A stretch of DNA of 64,000 nt from Mycolicibacterium senegalense. GTDB lineage: Bacteria; Actinomycetota; Actinomycetes; Mycobacteriales; Mycobacteriaceae. Under the pieces are notes generated by a model that made no database searches, had not been told where the DNA came from, and saw only the letters and a list, made by a program, of their open reading frames with translations. The DNA is taken from NCBI RefSeq assembly GCF_019645875.1, contig NZ_CP081000.1, positions 868,001 through 932,000 on the forward strand, written 5' to 3'. This document shows positions 25,902 to 35,832 of this stretch, piece by piece. Made by a program: the position numbers and the translations under genes. Position 1 is the stretch's first letter; every line of letters begins with the position of its first letter.

Positions 25902-26447
25902 TTACCCTATTTTCCCCGTGCGGGGATTCTTGCTGGTAGCGACGCATGTCACGGTGCGGTCTCCACGTTGCCAGGAGTCCGCGGTGGGGTACAGCACGAA
26001 CAGCTGAACACCGGATTCCGAGTTGGCGTCGGGCGCATACCGGCTGAGTTCGGGACCGCACTTGTCGGCGTACTTGACCACCGCGGCATCGCCGGGGAAA
26101 TCCCCGTTTGGCATTTGCAGCACCGCGAACACCTCACCCTTGTGCGGTTGATCGCAACTCACCGTCTTCACGTACAGCACGCGACTGCTGTCAGGGATCT
26201 CGGTCAGGCAGTCACCGGAGCGGACCTGGCTCGCCTCGGTGGCCCCGCGGTCGCGCGCAAGGTAGAACACCACGCCCGCCGCGACCACGATGGCCACCAG
26301 CACCACGACACCCAGCAGCGCCCACTTGAGTGCCGGGGATCTCTTCGGCTGTGTCGAGAACTGGTCGGGACCGGTGGAATACGGCAGCGGAGGCGGTGGT
26401 GGGTAGTTGTGGCCCTGCGGGCCGGGGGGACCGGGCGGGTAGGTCAT
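25902..26447 (-). CDS. Proline-rich membrane protein with septum-formation-like domain (Rv0420c-like)
   Basis: The 181-residue protein has a Pro/Gly/Tyr-rich cytoplasmic N-terminus (MTYPPGPPGPQGHNYPPPPP), one membrane helix at about residues 41-63 (LKWALLGVVVLVAIVVAAGV) and an extracytoplasmic domain. Conserved Cys residues in GDCLTEIPD, VSCDQPHKGEVFAVL, DKCGPEL and TVTCVA fit the actinobacterial Septum_form domain. It overlaps the upstream hydrolase by 4 bp and is the last gene of the thiC-thiD unit, matching the M. tuberculosis order. Function unknown. Confidence 0.82.
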   Translation of the reverse strand: MTYPPGPPGPQGHNYPPPPPLPYSTGPDQFSTQPKRSPALKWALLGVVVLVAIVVAAGVVFYLARDRGATEASQVRSGDCLTEIPDSSRVLYVKTVSCDQPHKGEVFAVLQMPNGDFPGDAAVVKYADKCGPELSRYAPDANSESGVQLFVLYPTADSWQRGDRTVTCVATSKNPRTGKIG

Positions 26448-27070
26448 GGTTTGACGATATCGACTGCCCTCAACGCCGCGTCCACCGCAAGGGCCGGCAC
26501 GTCGAGGCGCTTGGATGCCAGGTCATGACGGGCACCTTCGATGGCGACGAGCTCGGTCGGTCCGCTCACCAATGCCGCGGCCGCCGTGAGCTCGTCGATG
26601 GTGCCGAACGGATCGGACGTGCCGTGGGTGAACACCGTCGGGACGGTGATGCGGTGCAGATGTTCGGTGCGGGCACGTTCGGGCTTGCCCGGCGGATGCA
26701 GCGGATAGGAGAACAGGGTCAGCACGTCCGGCCCGGCCCCGTCCGCGGTCACCATCGACGTCATCCGGCCGCCGTAGGAATGCCCGCCCGCGATCAGCGG
26801 GCCATCGGACACGGTCCGAGCCATTGCGATGGCCTCGGCGATCCCGTCCTGGTCAGCGGCTGCTGAGCCCGACGGCGGCCCCTTGGGCCTGCGGCGGCGG
26901 TACGGCAGGTTGTAGCGGATGGCCAGCCAGCCCCGCGAGGCCCACTCGTCGCAGAGCTTGACCAGCATTGCCGAGTCACGGTTTCCGCCGGCGCCGTGAG
27001 TGAGGACGACAACGCCCCGCGCCGATCCTTCGGGTTCATGTGCGACGCCGGCGATCGCCTCCAGGTTCAT
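26444..27070 (-). CDS. Alpha/beta hydrolase (Rv0421c-like)
   Basis: The 208-residue protein carries an oxyanion-hole segment VVVLTHGAGGNRDSAML, the nucleophile motif GGHSYGGRMTSM, an Asp in HGTSDPFGTID and a His in EGARHDLASKR. It is a compact hydrolase of the dienelactone-hydrolase/KANL3-Tex30-like group. The ATG at 27070 overlaps the thiD stop (ATGA), and its own stop overlaps the next start, so all of thiC-thiD-hydrolase-membrane protein is one transcript. A link to thiamine salvage or coenzyme repair is possible but unproven. Confidence 0.82.
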   Translation of the reverse strand: MNLEAIAGVAHEPEGSARGVVVLTHGAGGNRDSAMLVKLCDEWASRGWLAIRYNLPYRRRRPKGPPSGSAAADQDGIAEAIAMARTVSDGPLIAGGHSYGGRMTSMVTADGAGPDVLTLFSYPLHPPGKPERARTEHLHRITVPTVFTHGTSDPFGTIDELTAAAALVSGPTELVAIEGARHDLASKRLDVPALAVDAALRAVDIVKP

Positions 27071-27900
27071 GACTGCAACCGGAACAATGCGTTCACCGGG
27101 CCGTGGCCGTGGCCCAGAGGATAGTTGGCCCGAATGCATTCGGTCACCCAGGACTTGCCGAACTCGACCGCCTGCGGAACCGAATATCCGTGTGCCAGTG
27201 CGCAAGCCGTCGCCGCGGCCAGGGTGTCGCCGGCCCCGTGATCATTGCCCGTGTCGACCCGAGGGGCGGCGAACTCGTGGAAATCGGTGCCGTCGAACAG
27301 CAGATCCGGGCTGGCCGCCGACGAGCGGAGGTGCCCACCTTTGACCAGCGCCCACTGCGGGCCCAAGGCGTGCAGGGCACGCGCCGCGTCCCGCTGCGAG
27401 GACTCGTCGACGACCTCGATGCCCACCAGCAACCGGACCTCGTCGAGATTCGGCGTGACCAGCGTTGCCAGCGGGAACAACTCGGTGCGCAACGCCTCGA
27501 GTGCACTGTGGTGCAGCAGCGGATCGCCGTGCATCGACGCACACACCGGATCGACGACCAGTGGCACGCTTTCGAGTTCTTCGGCGCGCCAGGTCTCGGC
27601 GATCGTGGTGATGATCTCCGAGGAGGCCAGCATCCCGGTCTTGGCGGCCTGGATGCCGATGTCGGAAGTCACCGCCGAGATCTGGCCCGACACCACGTCG
27701 AGGGGGATCTCGTGAAAACCCTTGACGCCGACCGAGTTCTGCACGGTCACCGCGGTGACCGCAACGCAACCGTGCAGCCCCAGCATCGCGAAGGTGCGCA
27801 TGTCGGCCTGGATCCCGGCACCACCGCCGGAATCGGACCCGGCGATGGTCATCACCCGCAGCGGGGTGTCCCCCTTGGGGGGCAGGGGCAGGAAGTTCAC
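27067..27900 (-). CDS. thiD: Hydroxymethylpyrimidine/phosphomethylpyrimidine kinase ThiD
   Basis: The 277-residue ribokinase-fold enzyme phosphorylates HMP and HMP-phosphate to HMP-PP for thiamine synthesis. [20 protein letters not shown] is the ThiD substrate-binding signature, and [20 protein letters not shown] holds the anion hole and catalytic Asp of the fold. The start is GTG 27900 with GTGAGG just upstream. It lies 7 bp behind thiC and is therefore under the same TPP riboswitch. Confidence 0.95.
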   Translation of the reverse strand: MNFLPLPPKGDTPLRVMTIAGSDSGGGAGIQADMRTFAMLGLHGCVAVTAVTVQNSVGVKGFHEIPLDVVSGQISAVTSDIGIQAAKTGMLASSEIITTIAETWRAEELESVPLVVDPVCASMHGDPLLHHSALEALRTELFPLATLVTPNLDEVRLLVGIEVVDESSQRDAARALHALGPQWALVKGGHLRSSAASPDLLFDGTDFHEFAAPRVDTGNDHGAGDTLAAATACALAHGYSVPQAVEFGKSWVTECIRANYPLGHGHGPVNALFRLQS

Positions 27901-27907
27901 GTCAGCC

Positions 27908-29542
<1,635 letters not shown>

Positions 29543-29544
29543 TC

Positions 29545-29635
29545 ATCTCCCTACGCCGGCATGACCCGGTCAGGTTCGTACGGTCGACGGGCGTACCCGT
29601 CCTCTCAGCGCGCTCGTGCGCACTCCCGCGTGTGG
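29545..29635 (-). promoter_or_regulatory. TPP riboswitch (thi box) controlling thiC
   Basis: Reading the minus strand, CGGGAGUGCGCACGAGCGCG, then CUGAGAGGACGGG, CGAACCUGACCGGGUCAUGC and CGGCGUAGGGAG match the conserved thi box (CUGAGA for pyrimidine recognition, ACCUGA and GGGUNAUGC for the pyrophosphate arm, CGUAGGGA closing P1). The last GGGAG also serves as the thiC ribosome-binding site 9 nt from the start, so ligand binding should hide it and repress translation. The remaining intergenic bases 29636-29772 show no gene. Confidence 0.93.
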
Positions 29636-29772
29636 TTTGCAGGCCCCAACCTAGCGCAGAGGCCGGGGCGGAGGGAACCGGATGGCGTGGTTTTCGACGT
29701 CACGGCGGCGGTTCGCGCGGGTCGGTGACCCCAGCGTCGATATCGGGGTCAGGAGTTGCCCCGGCTTGATTT

Positions 29773-29789
29773 GCATAGCTAATATATGC
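29773..29789. promoter_or_regulatory. GCATA-N7-TATGC palindrome over a -10-like element upstream of the MFS exporter
   Basis: GCATAGCTAATATATGC has 5-bp perfect arms and contains TAATAT (29780-29785), an AT-rich -10-like hexamer standing out in very GC-rich DNA. It lies 56 bp before the exporter start at 29845. It may be a repressor site for a regulator encoded elsewhere. Confidence 0.4.
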
Positions 29790-29844
29790 GTTTTGAACAT
29801 GTTGGGCCTCAGCGCCCCTCGATAGCAACCAGAGCGAAGACGGT

Positions 29845-31602
29845 ATGACGACTGAGATCACGAAGGCAGCCGGCGACGTCGACGCTGCCCAGGCCGCGAC
29901 CGCCGACCGGCGCAAGCGGATGGACCACGACCACCCCTTCTACAAGTGGGTCGTACTGTCCAACACCACGTTGGGCATCCTGCTGGCCTCGATCAACGCC
30001 TCGATCGTGCTGATCTCACTGCCGGCGATCTTCCGGGGCATCGGGCTCAACCCGCTCGCCCCCGGCAACGTCAGCTACCTGCTGTGGATGCTGATGGGTT
30101 ACCTGGTGGTGACCGCGGTGCTCGTCGTCCCGTTCGGGCGTCTCGGTGACATGTACGGCCGCGTCCGCATCTACAACCTCGGTTTCGTGGTCTTCACCGT
30201 GGCTGCGATCGCCCTGTCGTTCGACCCGTTCCAGCTCGGCGGCGGAGCGGTCTGGCTGATCGGCTGGCGCGTCATCCAGGGTGTCGGCGGCGCCATGCTG
30301 ATGGCGTCGTCGTCGGCGATCCTCACCGACGCCTTCCCCGCCAACCAGCGCGGCATGGCGCTGGGCACGAACATGGTGGCTGCCGTCGCCGGATCGTTCC
30401 TCGGCCTGCTGATCGGCGGCTTTCTGTCCGAATGGCACTGGAAGGCCGTCTTCTGGGTGGGTGTGCCGATCGGCGTCATCGGCACCATCTGGAGCTACCG
30501 CTCGCTCAAAGAACTCGGCGTCCGCACCGCCGGACGGCTCGACTGGGCCGGCACGCTCACCTTCGGCCTGGGCCTGACCGTGCTGCTGATCGGCATCACC
30601 TACGGCATCCAGCCCTACGGCGACTCGACCACCGGCTGGACCAGCCCGTGGGTGCTGGGCTCCATTGCGGTCGGCCTGTTGTTGCTGGTGGCCTTCTGCA
30701 TCGTCGAGTTGAAGGTGCCCTCGCCGATGGTCGACATCCGGTTGTTCAAGTCGGCCGCGTTCGGCATGGGAAACCTGGCCGGACTGATGTCCTCGGTGGG
30801 CCGCGGCGGGCTGCAGTTCATGCTGATCATCTGGTTGCAGGGCATCTGGTTGCCGCTGCACGGCTACAGCTTCGAATCCACCCCGCTGTGGGCCGGCATC
30901 TACCTGTTGCCGGTCACCGTCGGGTTCCTGGTCGCCGCACCGATCGCCGGAGCTCTCTCCGACCGCATCGGCGCGCGACCGTTGACCGTCGGCGGCATGC
31001 TGCTGATGGCGGCCACCTTCGTGGCGTTGCTGCTCATCCCGGTCAACTTCGACTACTGGGTGTTCGCCGTCCTGGTGTTCCTCAACGGTTTGGGCGGCGG
31101 CATCTTCACCGCCCCCAACACCGCGGCCATCATGTCGAGCGTGCCTGCCGATCAGCGCGGCGCGGCCTCGGGTGTGCGGTCCACGTTCTTCAACGCGGGC
31201 AATTCACTGTCGATCGGCATCTTCTTCTCACTGATGATCGTCGGGCTGGCCAACACCCTGCCGTCGGCATTGACCACCGGCCTGACCCAGCAAGGTGTTT
31301 CGGCCTCGGTGGCCCACGATGTGGCCAACCTGCCGCCGGTTGGCAGCCTGTTTGCGGCCTTCCTCGGCTACAACCCCATGGCCGAACTCCTCGCACCCTA
31401 CGACGCATTGCACCAGCCCGGCGTCAACGCCGACGTGATCACCGGGCAGACGTTCTTCCCGCAGCTGATCACCGAACCGTTCCATTCCGGGCTGACGGTG
31501 GTGTTCACCGCGGCGGCGGTGATGATGGTGATCGGTGCGGTGGCCTCGATGTTCAGTGCGGGCCGCTACGGCACCGAGGCGGGAGCCGACAACGAGGCCT
31601 GA
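29845..31602 (+). CDS. MFS drug:H+ antiporter, DHA2 (14-helix, EmrB/QacA-like)
   Basis: The 585-residue protein has about 14 membrane segments. LVVPFGRLGDMYGRVRIYNL is motif A, WRVIQGVGGAMLMASSSAIL and GMALGTNMVAAVAGSFLGLL include motif C of exporters, and MFS motifs repeat in the second half (GALSDRIGARPLTVGGMLLM). The N-terminus has a long charged leader. It is a probable proton-driven exporter of drugs or lipophilic compounds in the inner membrane. It is divergent from thiC over a 305-bp region. No regulator gene is adjacent. Confidence 0.88.
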   Translation: MTTEITKAAGDVDAAQAATADRRKRMDHDHPFYKWVVLSNTTLGILLASINASIVLISLPAIFRGIGLNPLAPGNVSYLLWMLMGYLVVTAVLVVPFGRLGDMYGRVRIYNLGFVVFTVAAIALSFDPFQLGGGAVWLIGWRVIQGVGGAMLMASSSAILTDAFPANQRGMALGTNMVAAVAGSFLGLLIGGFLSEWHWKAVFWVGVPIGVIGTIWSYRSLKELGVRTAGRLDWAGTLTFGLGLTVLLIGITYGIQPYGDSTTGWTSPWVLGSIAVGLLLLVAFCIVELKVPSPMVDIRLFKSAAFGMGNLAGLMSSVGRGGLQFMLIIWLQGIWLPLHGYSFESTPLWAGIYLLPVTVGFLVAAPIAGALSDRIGARPLTVGGMLLMAATFVALLLIPVNFDYWVFAVLVFLNGLGGGIFTAPNTAAIMSSVPADQRGAASGVRSTFFNAGNSLSIGIFFSLMIVGLANTLPSALTTGLTQQGVSASVAHDVANLPPVGSLFAAFLGYNPMAELLAPYDALHQPGVNADVITGQTFFPQLITEPFHSGLTVVFTAAAVMMVIGAVASMFSAGRYGTEAGADNEA

Positions 31603-31657
31603 CCGCCCGTTGAGCAAACCGATATCTGGTTGCCTCGTGGGTGGGATACTCGCCGCC

Positions 31658-32536
31658 ATGGTCGTCCAGACACTGGCCGCCGCCGGAAGCGCCGCAGAAT
31701 CCGCGGGCCGCCTCATCGGCATGCTACTCATCCCCGGGCTGGGACTGCTGCTGCTCATCCTCGGCCTGATCCGGCGTTCCCAGTCGAAGCCAACCGGCCC
31801 GCCCGGGTATCCACCGAGCTACCCCGGGTACGGGCAGGGCTATCCACCACAGGGCTATCCACCACAGGGCTATCCACAGCCCGGCTACGCGCAGCCGGGG
31901 TATCCGCAGCAGCCCGGCTACCCGCCGGCCCCGCCACAGGCTTACGGCACGCCACCCAAGAAATCGGGTACCGCAATGATCGTGATCGGTGCGGTGCTGC
32001 TGGTGCTCGGCCTGCTTGGAATTGCCGGCCGGGCCGCGTCCCGCACGTCGGAGTCGAATTCCAGTTCGGCGTCGAGCACGAGCTCAGTGCCGAGCACGAG
32101 CTCAAGTTCCGGTTCCTCGAAGTCCGGGGACGCTGGTGACTTGGCAGTGGGGGAGTGCCTCACCGGCGCTCAGTACGCCGCGGCGGGCAGCGATCTCACT
32201 CCGACCGACTGCAGCGACCCCGACGCCATCTACGAGTTGGTGTCCAAAGGTGGCGGAGCCGCGACATGCCCGGACGGCAAACGGGCCGACTCTGACTACA
32301 ACGTGCTGATGGACGACTCCCGCACCTATTGCTTCATCCCGGTCCTCGAGGAAGGCAAGTGCTTCGACATCAAGGACAAGCTCATCACCGCGGTGGAATG
32401 CTCCGACCCGGACGCAGTCATCAAGATCGTCAAGCGGGTTGACGGTTCAACTGACACCGCCGTCTGCGATTCCGGCTCACACGCGGTGGCCTTCCCCGAG
32501 CCGGCGCGGGTCTACTGCGCCGAGGCGCCGTCGTAG
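31658..32536 (+). CDS. Membrane protein with PYG-rich repeat and LppU-like Cys domain
   Basis: The 292-residue protein has a first membrane helix (RLIGMLLIPGLGLLLLILGL), a cytoplasmic YPPQGYPPQGYPQPGYAQPG repeat, a second helix (AMIVIGAVLLVLGLLGIAG) and a Ser-rich linker. An outer domain follows with two copies of a Gly/Cys motif (VGECLTGAQY with TDCSDPDAIYELVSK, then GKCFDIKD with VECSDPDAVIKIVKR), resembling LppU/SCO3897-type actinobacterial proteins. The ATG at 31658 lacks a clear ribosome-binding site; an in-frame GTG lies 21 bp upstream. Function unknown, probably cell-envelope associated. Confidence 0.75.
   Translation: MVVQTLAAAGSAAESAGRLIGMLLIPGLGLLLLILGLIRRSQSKPTGPPGYPPSYPGYGQGYPPQGYPPQGYPQPGYAQPGYPQQPGYPPAPPQAYGTPPKKSGTAMIVIGAVLLVLGLLGIAGRAASRTSESNSSSASSTSSVPSTSSSSGSSKSGDAGDLAVGECLTGAQYAAAGSDLTPTDCSDPDAIYELVSKGGGAATCPDGKRADSDYNVLMDDSRTYCFIPVLEEGKCFDIKDKLITAVECSDPDAVIKIVKRVDGSTDTAVCDSGSHAVAFPEPARVYCAEAPS
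31838..31882 (+). repeat. 15-bp tandem repeat encoding GYPPQ units
   Basis: GGGCTATCCACCACA occurs at 31838-31852 and 31853-31867, followed by a diverged third unit. It encodes the Tyr-Pro-rich cytoplasmic segment, and copy number could vary without changing the frame. Confidence 0.7.
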
Positions 32537-32542
32537 CCGACC

Positions 32543-32556
32543 TACACTCGTCCCCG
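32543..32556 (+). promoter_or_regulatory. Probable leaderless promoter of the methyltransferase gene
   Basis: TACACT (32543-32548) is a good -10 hexamer, and transcription would begin about one base before the GTG at 32556. No ribosome-binding site exists between them, which argues for leaderless translation. Confidence 0.45.
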
Positions 32557-33197
32557 TGACCACCACTCAACGCCGCGGGTTCAACGACGCCGTCACGAGC
32601 TTCTGGAGTTTCGCCGCGCCGGCCTACGACCAGGGCTGCCTCCAGCGGTGGGTGTACCGGCCCGCACAGGACGAGGTGATCGCCCAACTGCAGGAGCGCG
32701 GTGCCCGCTCGATCGCCGACATCGCCTGCGGTACCGGCATCCTGGCCGACCGTATCCAGCGCGAACTGCGACCCGATGAGGTGTACGGCCTGGACATGTC
32801 CGACGGCATGCTCGCCCAGGCCCGCAAGCGCTCGGGCGATGTGCGGTGGAAGTCGGCACCCGCCGAGCAACTGCCGTTCCAAGACGGCTTCCTGGACGCG
32901 GTGGTCACCACATCGGCGTTCCACTTCTTCGACCAGCCCGCCGCGCTCGCGGAGTTCCATCGAGTGTTGGCGCCCGGGGGGATGGTGGCGGTGACGACGA
33001 TGAGTCCCCGCCGTACCTTCCTGCCGCTGCACGCGCTGTCGGCCGATCTGGGTGCGCCCGCGCACAGCCCCACGGAGAAGGAGATGCGCGCGCTGTTCGA
33101 GGCGGCCGGATTGACCGTCGTCGAGCAGCACCGGGTACGCCGACCGATCTGGACGCCGATCTCCGACGTCATCACCGTCGGCGTCAAGCCCGCATGA
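32556..33197 (+). CDS. Class I SAM-dependent methyltransferase
   Basis: The 213-residue protein has the SAM-binding motif I SIADIACGTGILADRIQ, motif II acidic YGLDMSDGMLAQARKRSG, and LPFQDGFLDAVVTTSAFHFF (motif IV region) as in UbiE/COQ5-type (Methyltransf_11) enzymes. The GTG at 32556 is chosen because a -10 hexamer sits 8 bp before it. The stop overlaps the LOG-family start by 4 bp (ATGA). The acceptor substrate is unknown. Confidence 0.87.
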   Translation: MTTTQRRGFNDAVTSFWSFAAPAYDQGCLQRWVYRPAQDEVIAQLQERGARSIADIACGTGILADRIQRELRPDEVYGLDMSDGMLAQARKRSGDVRWKSAPAEQLPFQDGFLDAVVTTSAFHFFDQPAALAEFHRVLAPGGMVAVTTMSPRRTFLPLHALSADLGAPAHSPTEKEMRALFEAAGLTVVEQHRVRRPIWTPISDVITVGVKPA

Positions 33198-33931
33198 CGG
33201 ACAACGACGACAGCCAGCCTCAGATCCGAGGTGCGGTGCAACTGCGGCGCGACCGCTGCGCCACCACGACCGCCGACCAGCGGCTGCTGGACCGGCGCGG
33301 CCCCTCTGACTGGGTGCACACCGACCCGTGGCGGGTGATGCGCATCCAGGGCGAGTTCGTCGACGGCTTCGATGCCCTATCTGAAATGCCCAGGGCGGTG
33401 ACAGTTTTCGGATCGGCCCGCACGGTTCCGCATTCGCCGGAGTACCGGCTGGGCGAGGAACTCGGCATCGCGCTGGTGCGGGCCGGTTATGCGGTGATCA
33501 CCGGCGGCGGTCCCGGCGCGATGGAGGCCGCCAACCGCGGGGCCAGTGAGTCCGGCGGCTATTCCGTCGGACTCGGCATCGAACTGCCCTTCGAGCAGCG
33601 CCTCAATCACTGGGTGGATCTCGGCATCAACTTCCGCTACTTCTTCGTCCGCAAGACCATGTTCGTCAAATATGCGCAGGCATTCGTATGCCTGCCGGGC
33701 GGATTCGGCACCCTCGACGAACTGTTCGAGGCGCTGACGCTGGTGCAGACCCACAAGGTCACCCAGTTTCCGATCATCCTGCTCGGTGTCGACTACTGGT
33801 CGGGCCTGGTCGACTGGCTCCGCCACACCGTGCTGTCCGACGGCAAGATCTCCGAGACGGACCTCGACCTGCTGCATTGCACCGACAGCGTCGCAGAAGC
33901 TGTGGAGATCATCGTCGCATCAGCGCGGTAG
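33194..33931 (+). CDS. LOG-family (TIGR00730) nucleoside-monophosphate phosphoribohydrolase-like protein
   Basis: The 245-residue protein has TVFGSARTVPHSPEYRLGEE, GGGPGAMEAANRGA and LPGGFGTLDELFEALTLVQT, the PGGxGTxxE and GGGxxGxM motifs of the LOG family (often mis-annotated lysine decarboxylase). Family members release free cytokinin or base from nucleoside 5'-monophosphates; M. tuberculosis Rv1205 is a characterised cytokinin-producing member. This longer form may act on other nucleotides. It overlaps the methyltransferase upstream and, by 23 bp, the convergent adenylate-forming gene. Confidence 0.87.
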   Translation: MTDNDDSQPQIRGAVQLRRDRCATTTADQRLLDRRGPSDWVHTDPWRVMRIQGEFVDGFDALSEMPRAVTVFGSARTVPHSPEYRLGEELGIALVRAGYAVITGGGPGAMEAANRGASESGGYSVGLGIELPFEQRLNHWVDLGINFRYFFVRKTMFVKYAQAFVCLPGGFGTLDELFEALTLVQTHKVTQFPIILLGVDYWSGLVDWLRHTVLSDGKISETDLDLLHCTDSVAEAVEIIVASAR

Positions 33932-35225
33932 CGCACGAGTAGCGACGCGGCTTGCCGGGCCCCAGATCGGCCAGCGTCGGCACCCGGGTGACTTCGACAG
34001 GGCGTCCCAGCAGCAGGGTCAGCGCCTCGATCACCCGCTGCCGGTCGCCGGAGGCGATCACCGCCGCGACACGGCCCTGCAGGTCCTGGGTGACGCTCCA
34101 CCCGCGCGCACCCGCGGCCTGCAGCTGCTGAGTGAGGTCGACGCACGGCACCGCGTCGCCCGTCGCGGACACGAAAACCGTTGCCTGCCTGCCTTCCAGA
34201 TCAGCCAGGGCCGGCCGGCCCCGATAGGTCACCAGCCGTGCATAGTCGCCAGTGCGGTAGCGCACCAGCGGCAGAAACTGGTTCTCCCCGCACGTCACCA
34301 CGATCTCGTCCGCCAGCACTTCGACATGCACACGGCGGCTCGCCACCACAAACGGACCGCCGTCGTCGCTGACCGCGATCGGCCGGGTTTCGTGCAGGCC
34401 GTAGATGTCCAGAACCGGGCAGTCGTAGGCCGCCTCGAGAGCCCGGCGTAGCGGTGCGGTCAGCGTCATCGCCCCGGAGATGAGCGCGAGCGGCCGCAAT
34501 GCGGCGGCCAACCCGGGTTCGAGCAGCACCTCCAATGAGGTGGGCGTGCCGCTGATCACCTGCGGATCGGTGTCCCGCAGATATGCGTCGCGCTGCCTAC
34601 CGCCGCCCGCCCAGGCGGCCGGGTGCAGGTTCAGCCGTGCCATCAGGGCTTCGCCGAAGCCGGGGACCACCGAGGTATAGGTGAATGCCTGACGCTGAAA
34701 CACCGTCTGCACCAACGCCACTCGATGCCCCACCGGTTCCCAGTGGGAGCCCACCAGTCCGCGCAGCCAGTGAAATCCGCGGGCCAACTCGTCAGGATCG
34801 TCCGGCATCACCAACGCGGCCCCGGTGCTGCCCGAACTCGTACCGTGCAGCATCCGGCTCAGGTCCGCGCCCGGCGGGACGAACGCCGCGATGTCGTCGA
34901 CCAGATCTTCTCGGCCGATCAGCGGGAAGTCAGTGAGGGTTTCCAGCGGGCCCTGGTGCCGTCGGTAGGCCGGCAGGGTGCGGGCCAGTGCGAGATGCCG
35001 TGGCAGCCAGTCATCAAGCGGCAGTTGCCGGGTGGCTTGCCGCTGTTGGTCCGGGGTGAGCCGGTGGCCGGCGCGGTGGCACCACGCCGGTGCATGACGA
35101 TGCTGTTCCAGGGCGGCCAGTCGCGCACGACCGGAGGCCGACAGCCCGGGCCAGCGCTGCTCGTCGGTCAGCGCCACCTGGCCGAACGGTACGTAGTCGT
35201 CGAGCCGCAGCGGATCGTCACTCAC
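33909..35225 (-). CDS. PaaK-like adenylate-forming enzyme in MoxR/vWA operon
   Basis: The 438-residue protein resembles phenylacetate-CoA ligase/CapK-type AMP-forming enzymes. GTSSGSTGAA (128-137) is the phosphate-binding loop, YGLHET (275-280) the adenine-binding motif, RYRTGDY (322-328) the ribose-binding Asp, and GPGKPRRY near the C-terminus carries the catalytic Lys (about 425). All residues for acyl adenylation are present. The GTG at 35225 gives an 8-bp overlap with the helical protein before it, making this the fifth and last gene of the operon. Its acyl substrate and acceptor (CoA, protein or peptide) are unknown. An adenylate-forming enzyme is an unusual partner for MoxR-vWA. Confidence 0.83.
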   Translation of the reverse strand: MSDDPLRLDDYVPFGQVALTDEQRWPGLSASGRARLAALEQHRHAPAWCHRAGHRLTPDQQRQATRQLPLDDWLPRHLALARTLPAYRRHQGPLETLTDFPLIGREDLVDDIAAFVPPGADLSRMLHGTSSGSTGAALVMPDDPDELARGFHWLRGLVGSHWEPVGHRVALVQTVFQRQAFTYTSVVPGFGEALMARLNLHPAAWAGGGRQRDAYLRDTDPQVISGTPTSLEVLLEPGLAAALRPLALISGAMTLTAPLRRALEAAYDCPVLDIYGLHETRPIAVSDDGGPFVVASRRVHVEVLADEIVVTCGENQFLPLVRYRTGDYARLVTYRGRPALADLEGRQATVFVSATGDAVPCVDLTQQLQAAGARGWSVTQDLQGRVAAVIASGDRQRVIEALTLLLGRPVEVTRVPTLADLGPGKPRRYSCATALMRR

Positions 35226-35832
35226 TGTTGTACCGTGCCGCCGCTTCTTTGGCCTTGGCGTCGGCCAGGCGCCGTTGCACCGCCATGCGATGTTCGTGAT
35301 CGGCCAGCGCCTGGGCCAGCGCGCCTTCGCGCCGCACTGAATCGCGCATCTCGAACAACGACCGGGCCTGGGTGACGTCCTCACCGTGCGGCAGCAGACC
35401 GTCCCAGAGCAGGAACGTGCGCACCGCCTCGTCCCGGCGCTCCGAATCGCTGAGCCAGCGGCCGGGATCGACCAGGGGAGCCACTCGAAAAGCCAACGCC
35501 AACAGTGCCGGCGCTGCTTTGCGTTCGTCGAGCGGTGCGGTGAACGGACCGATGAGCTCGGCGCTGGCGAACAACCACAACCCGATCGCTGCGCCGCGCC
35601 GGGACTCGGGTGATCCCCGCTCGGCGATCCGCTGGGCGATGGCCGCACAACCGGTGTGGTTGAACACGTCGCAGGCCAGTGCCACCACGTCGACGGTGTC
35701 GGCGAGAAACGGCTGCGGCGTGCTGGCCAGCCGTGCGGCGACCTCATCCACCGTGGGGCCGGGCCTCAGGCCCGACCACACCGCCTGCTCGTCCAACTCC
35801 TCGGTGAACCAGTTCGCCAGTTCGTCAGCCAC
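35218..35832 (-). CDS. Helical protein of unknown function in MoxR/vWA operon
   Basis: The 204-residue product is almost all helix-forming. It has hydrophobic helical blocks (DTVDVVALACDVFNHTGCAA, AAIGLWLFASAELIGPFTAP) and a charged C-terminal stretch (ALADHEHRMAVQRRLADAKA) that could form a coiled coil. No catalytic motif, signal or membrane segment is visible. The GTG at 35832 overlaps the vWA gene's stop by 8 bp and its own stop overlaps the next start. The tight coupling suggests it works in fixed ratio with its neighbours, perhaps as an adaptor. Confidence 0.78.
   Translation of the reverse strand: MADELANWFTEELDEQAVWSGLRPGPTVDEVAARLASTPQPFLADTVDVVALACDVFNHTGCAAIAQRIAERGSPESRRGAAIGLWLFASAELIGPFTAPLDERKAAPALLALAFRVAPLVDPGRWLSDSERRDEAVRTFLLWDGLLPHGEDVTQARSLFEMRDSVRREGALAQALADHEHRMAVQRRLADAKAKEAAARYNSE

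Noticed and set aside
31838..31882. Tandem repeat as a possible CRISPR array
   Set aside because: The 15-bp units are contiguous without spacers and encode a Tyr/Pro protein repeat.
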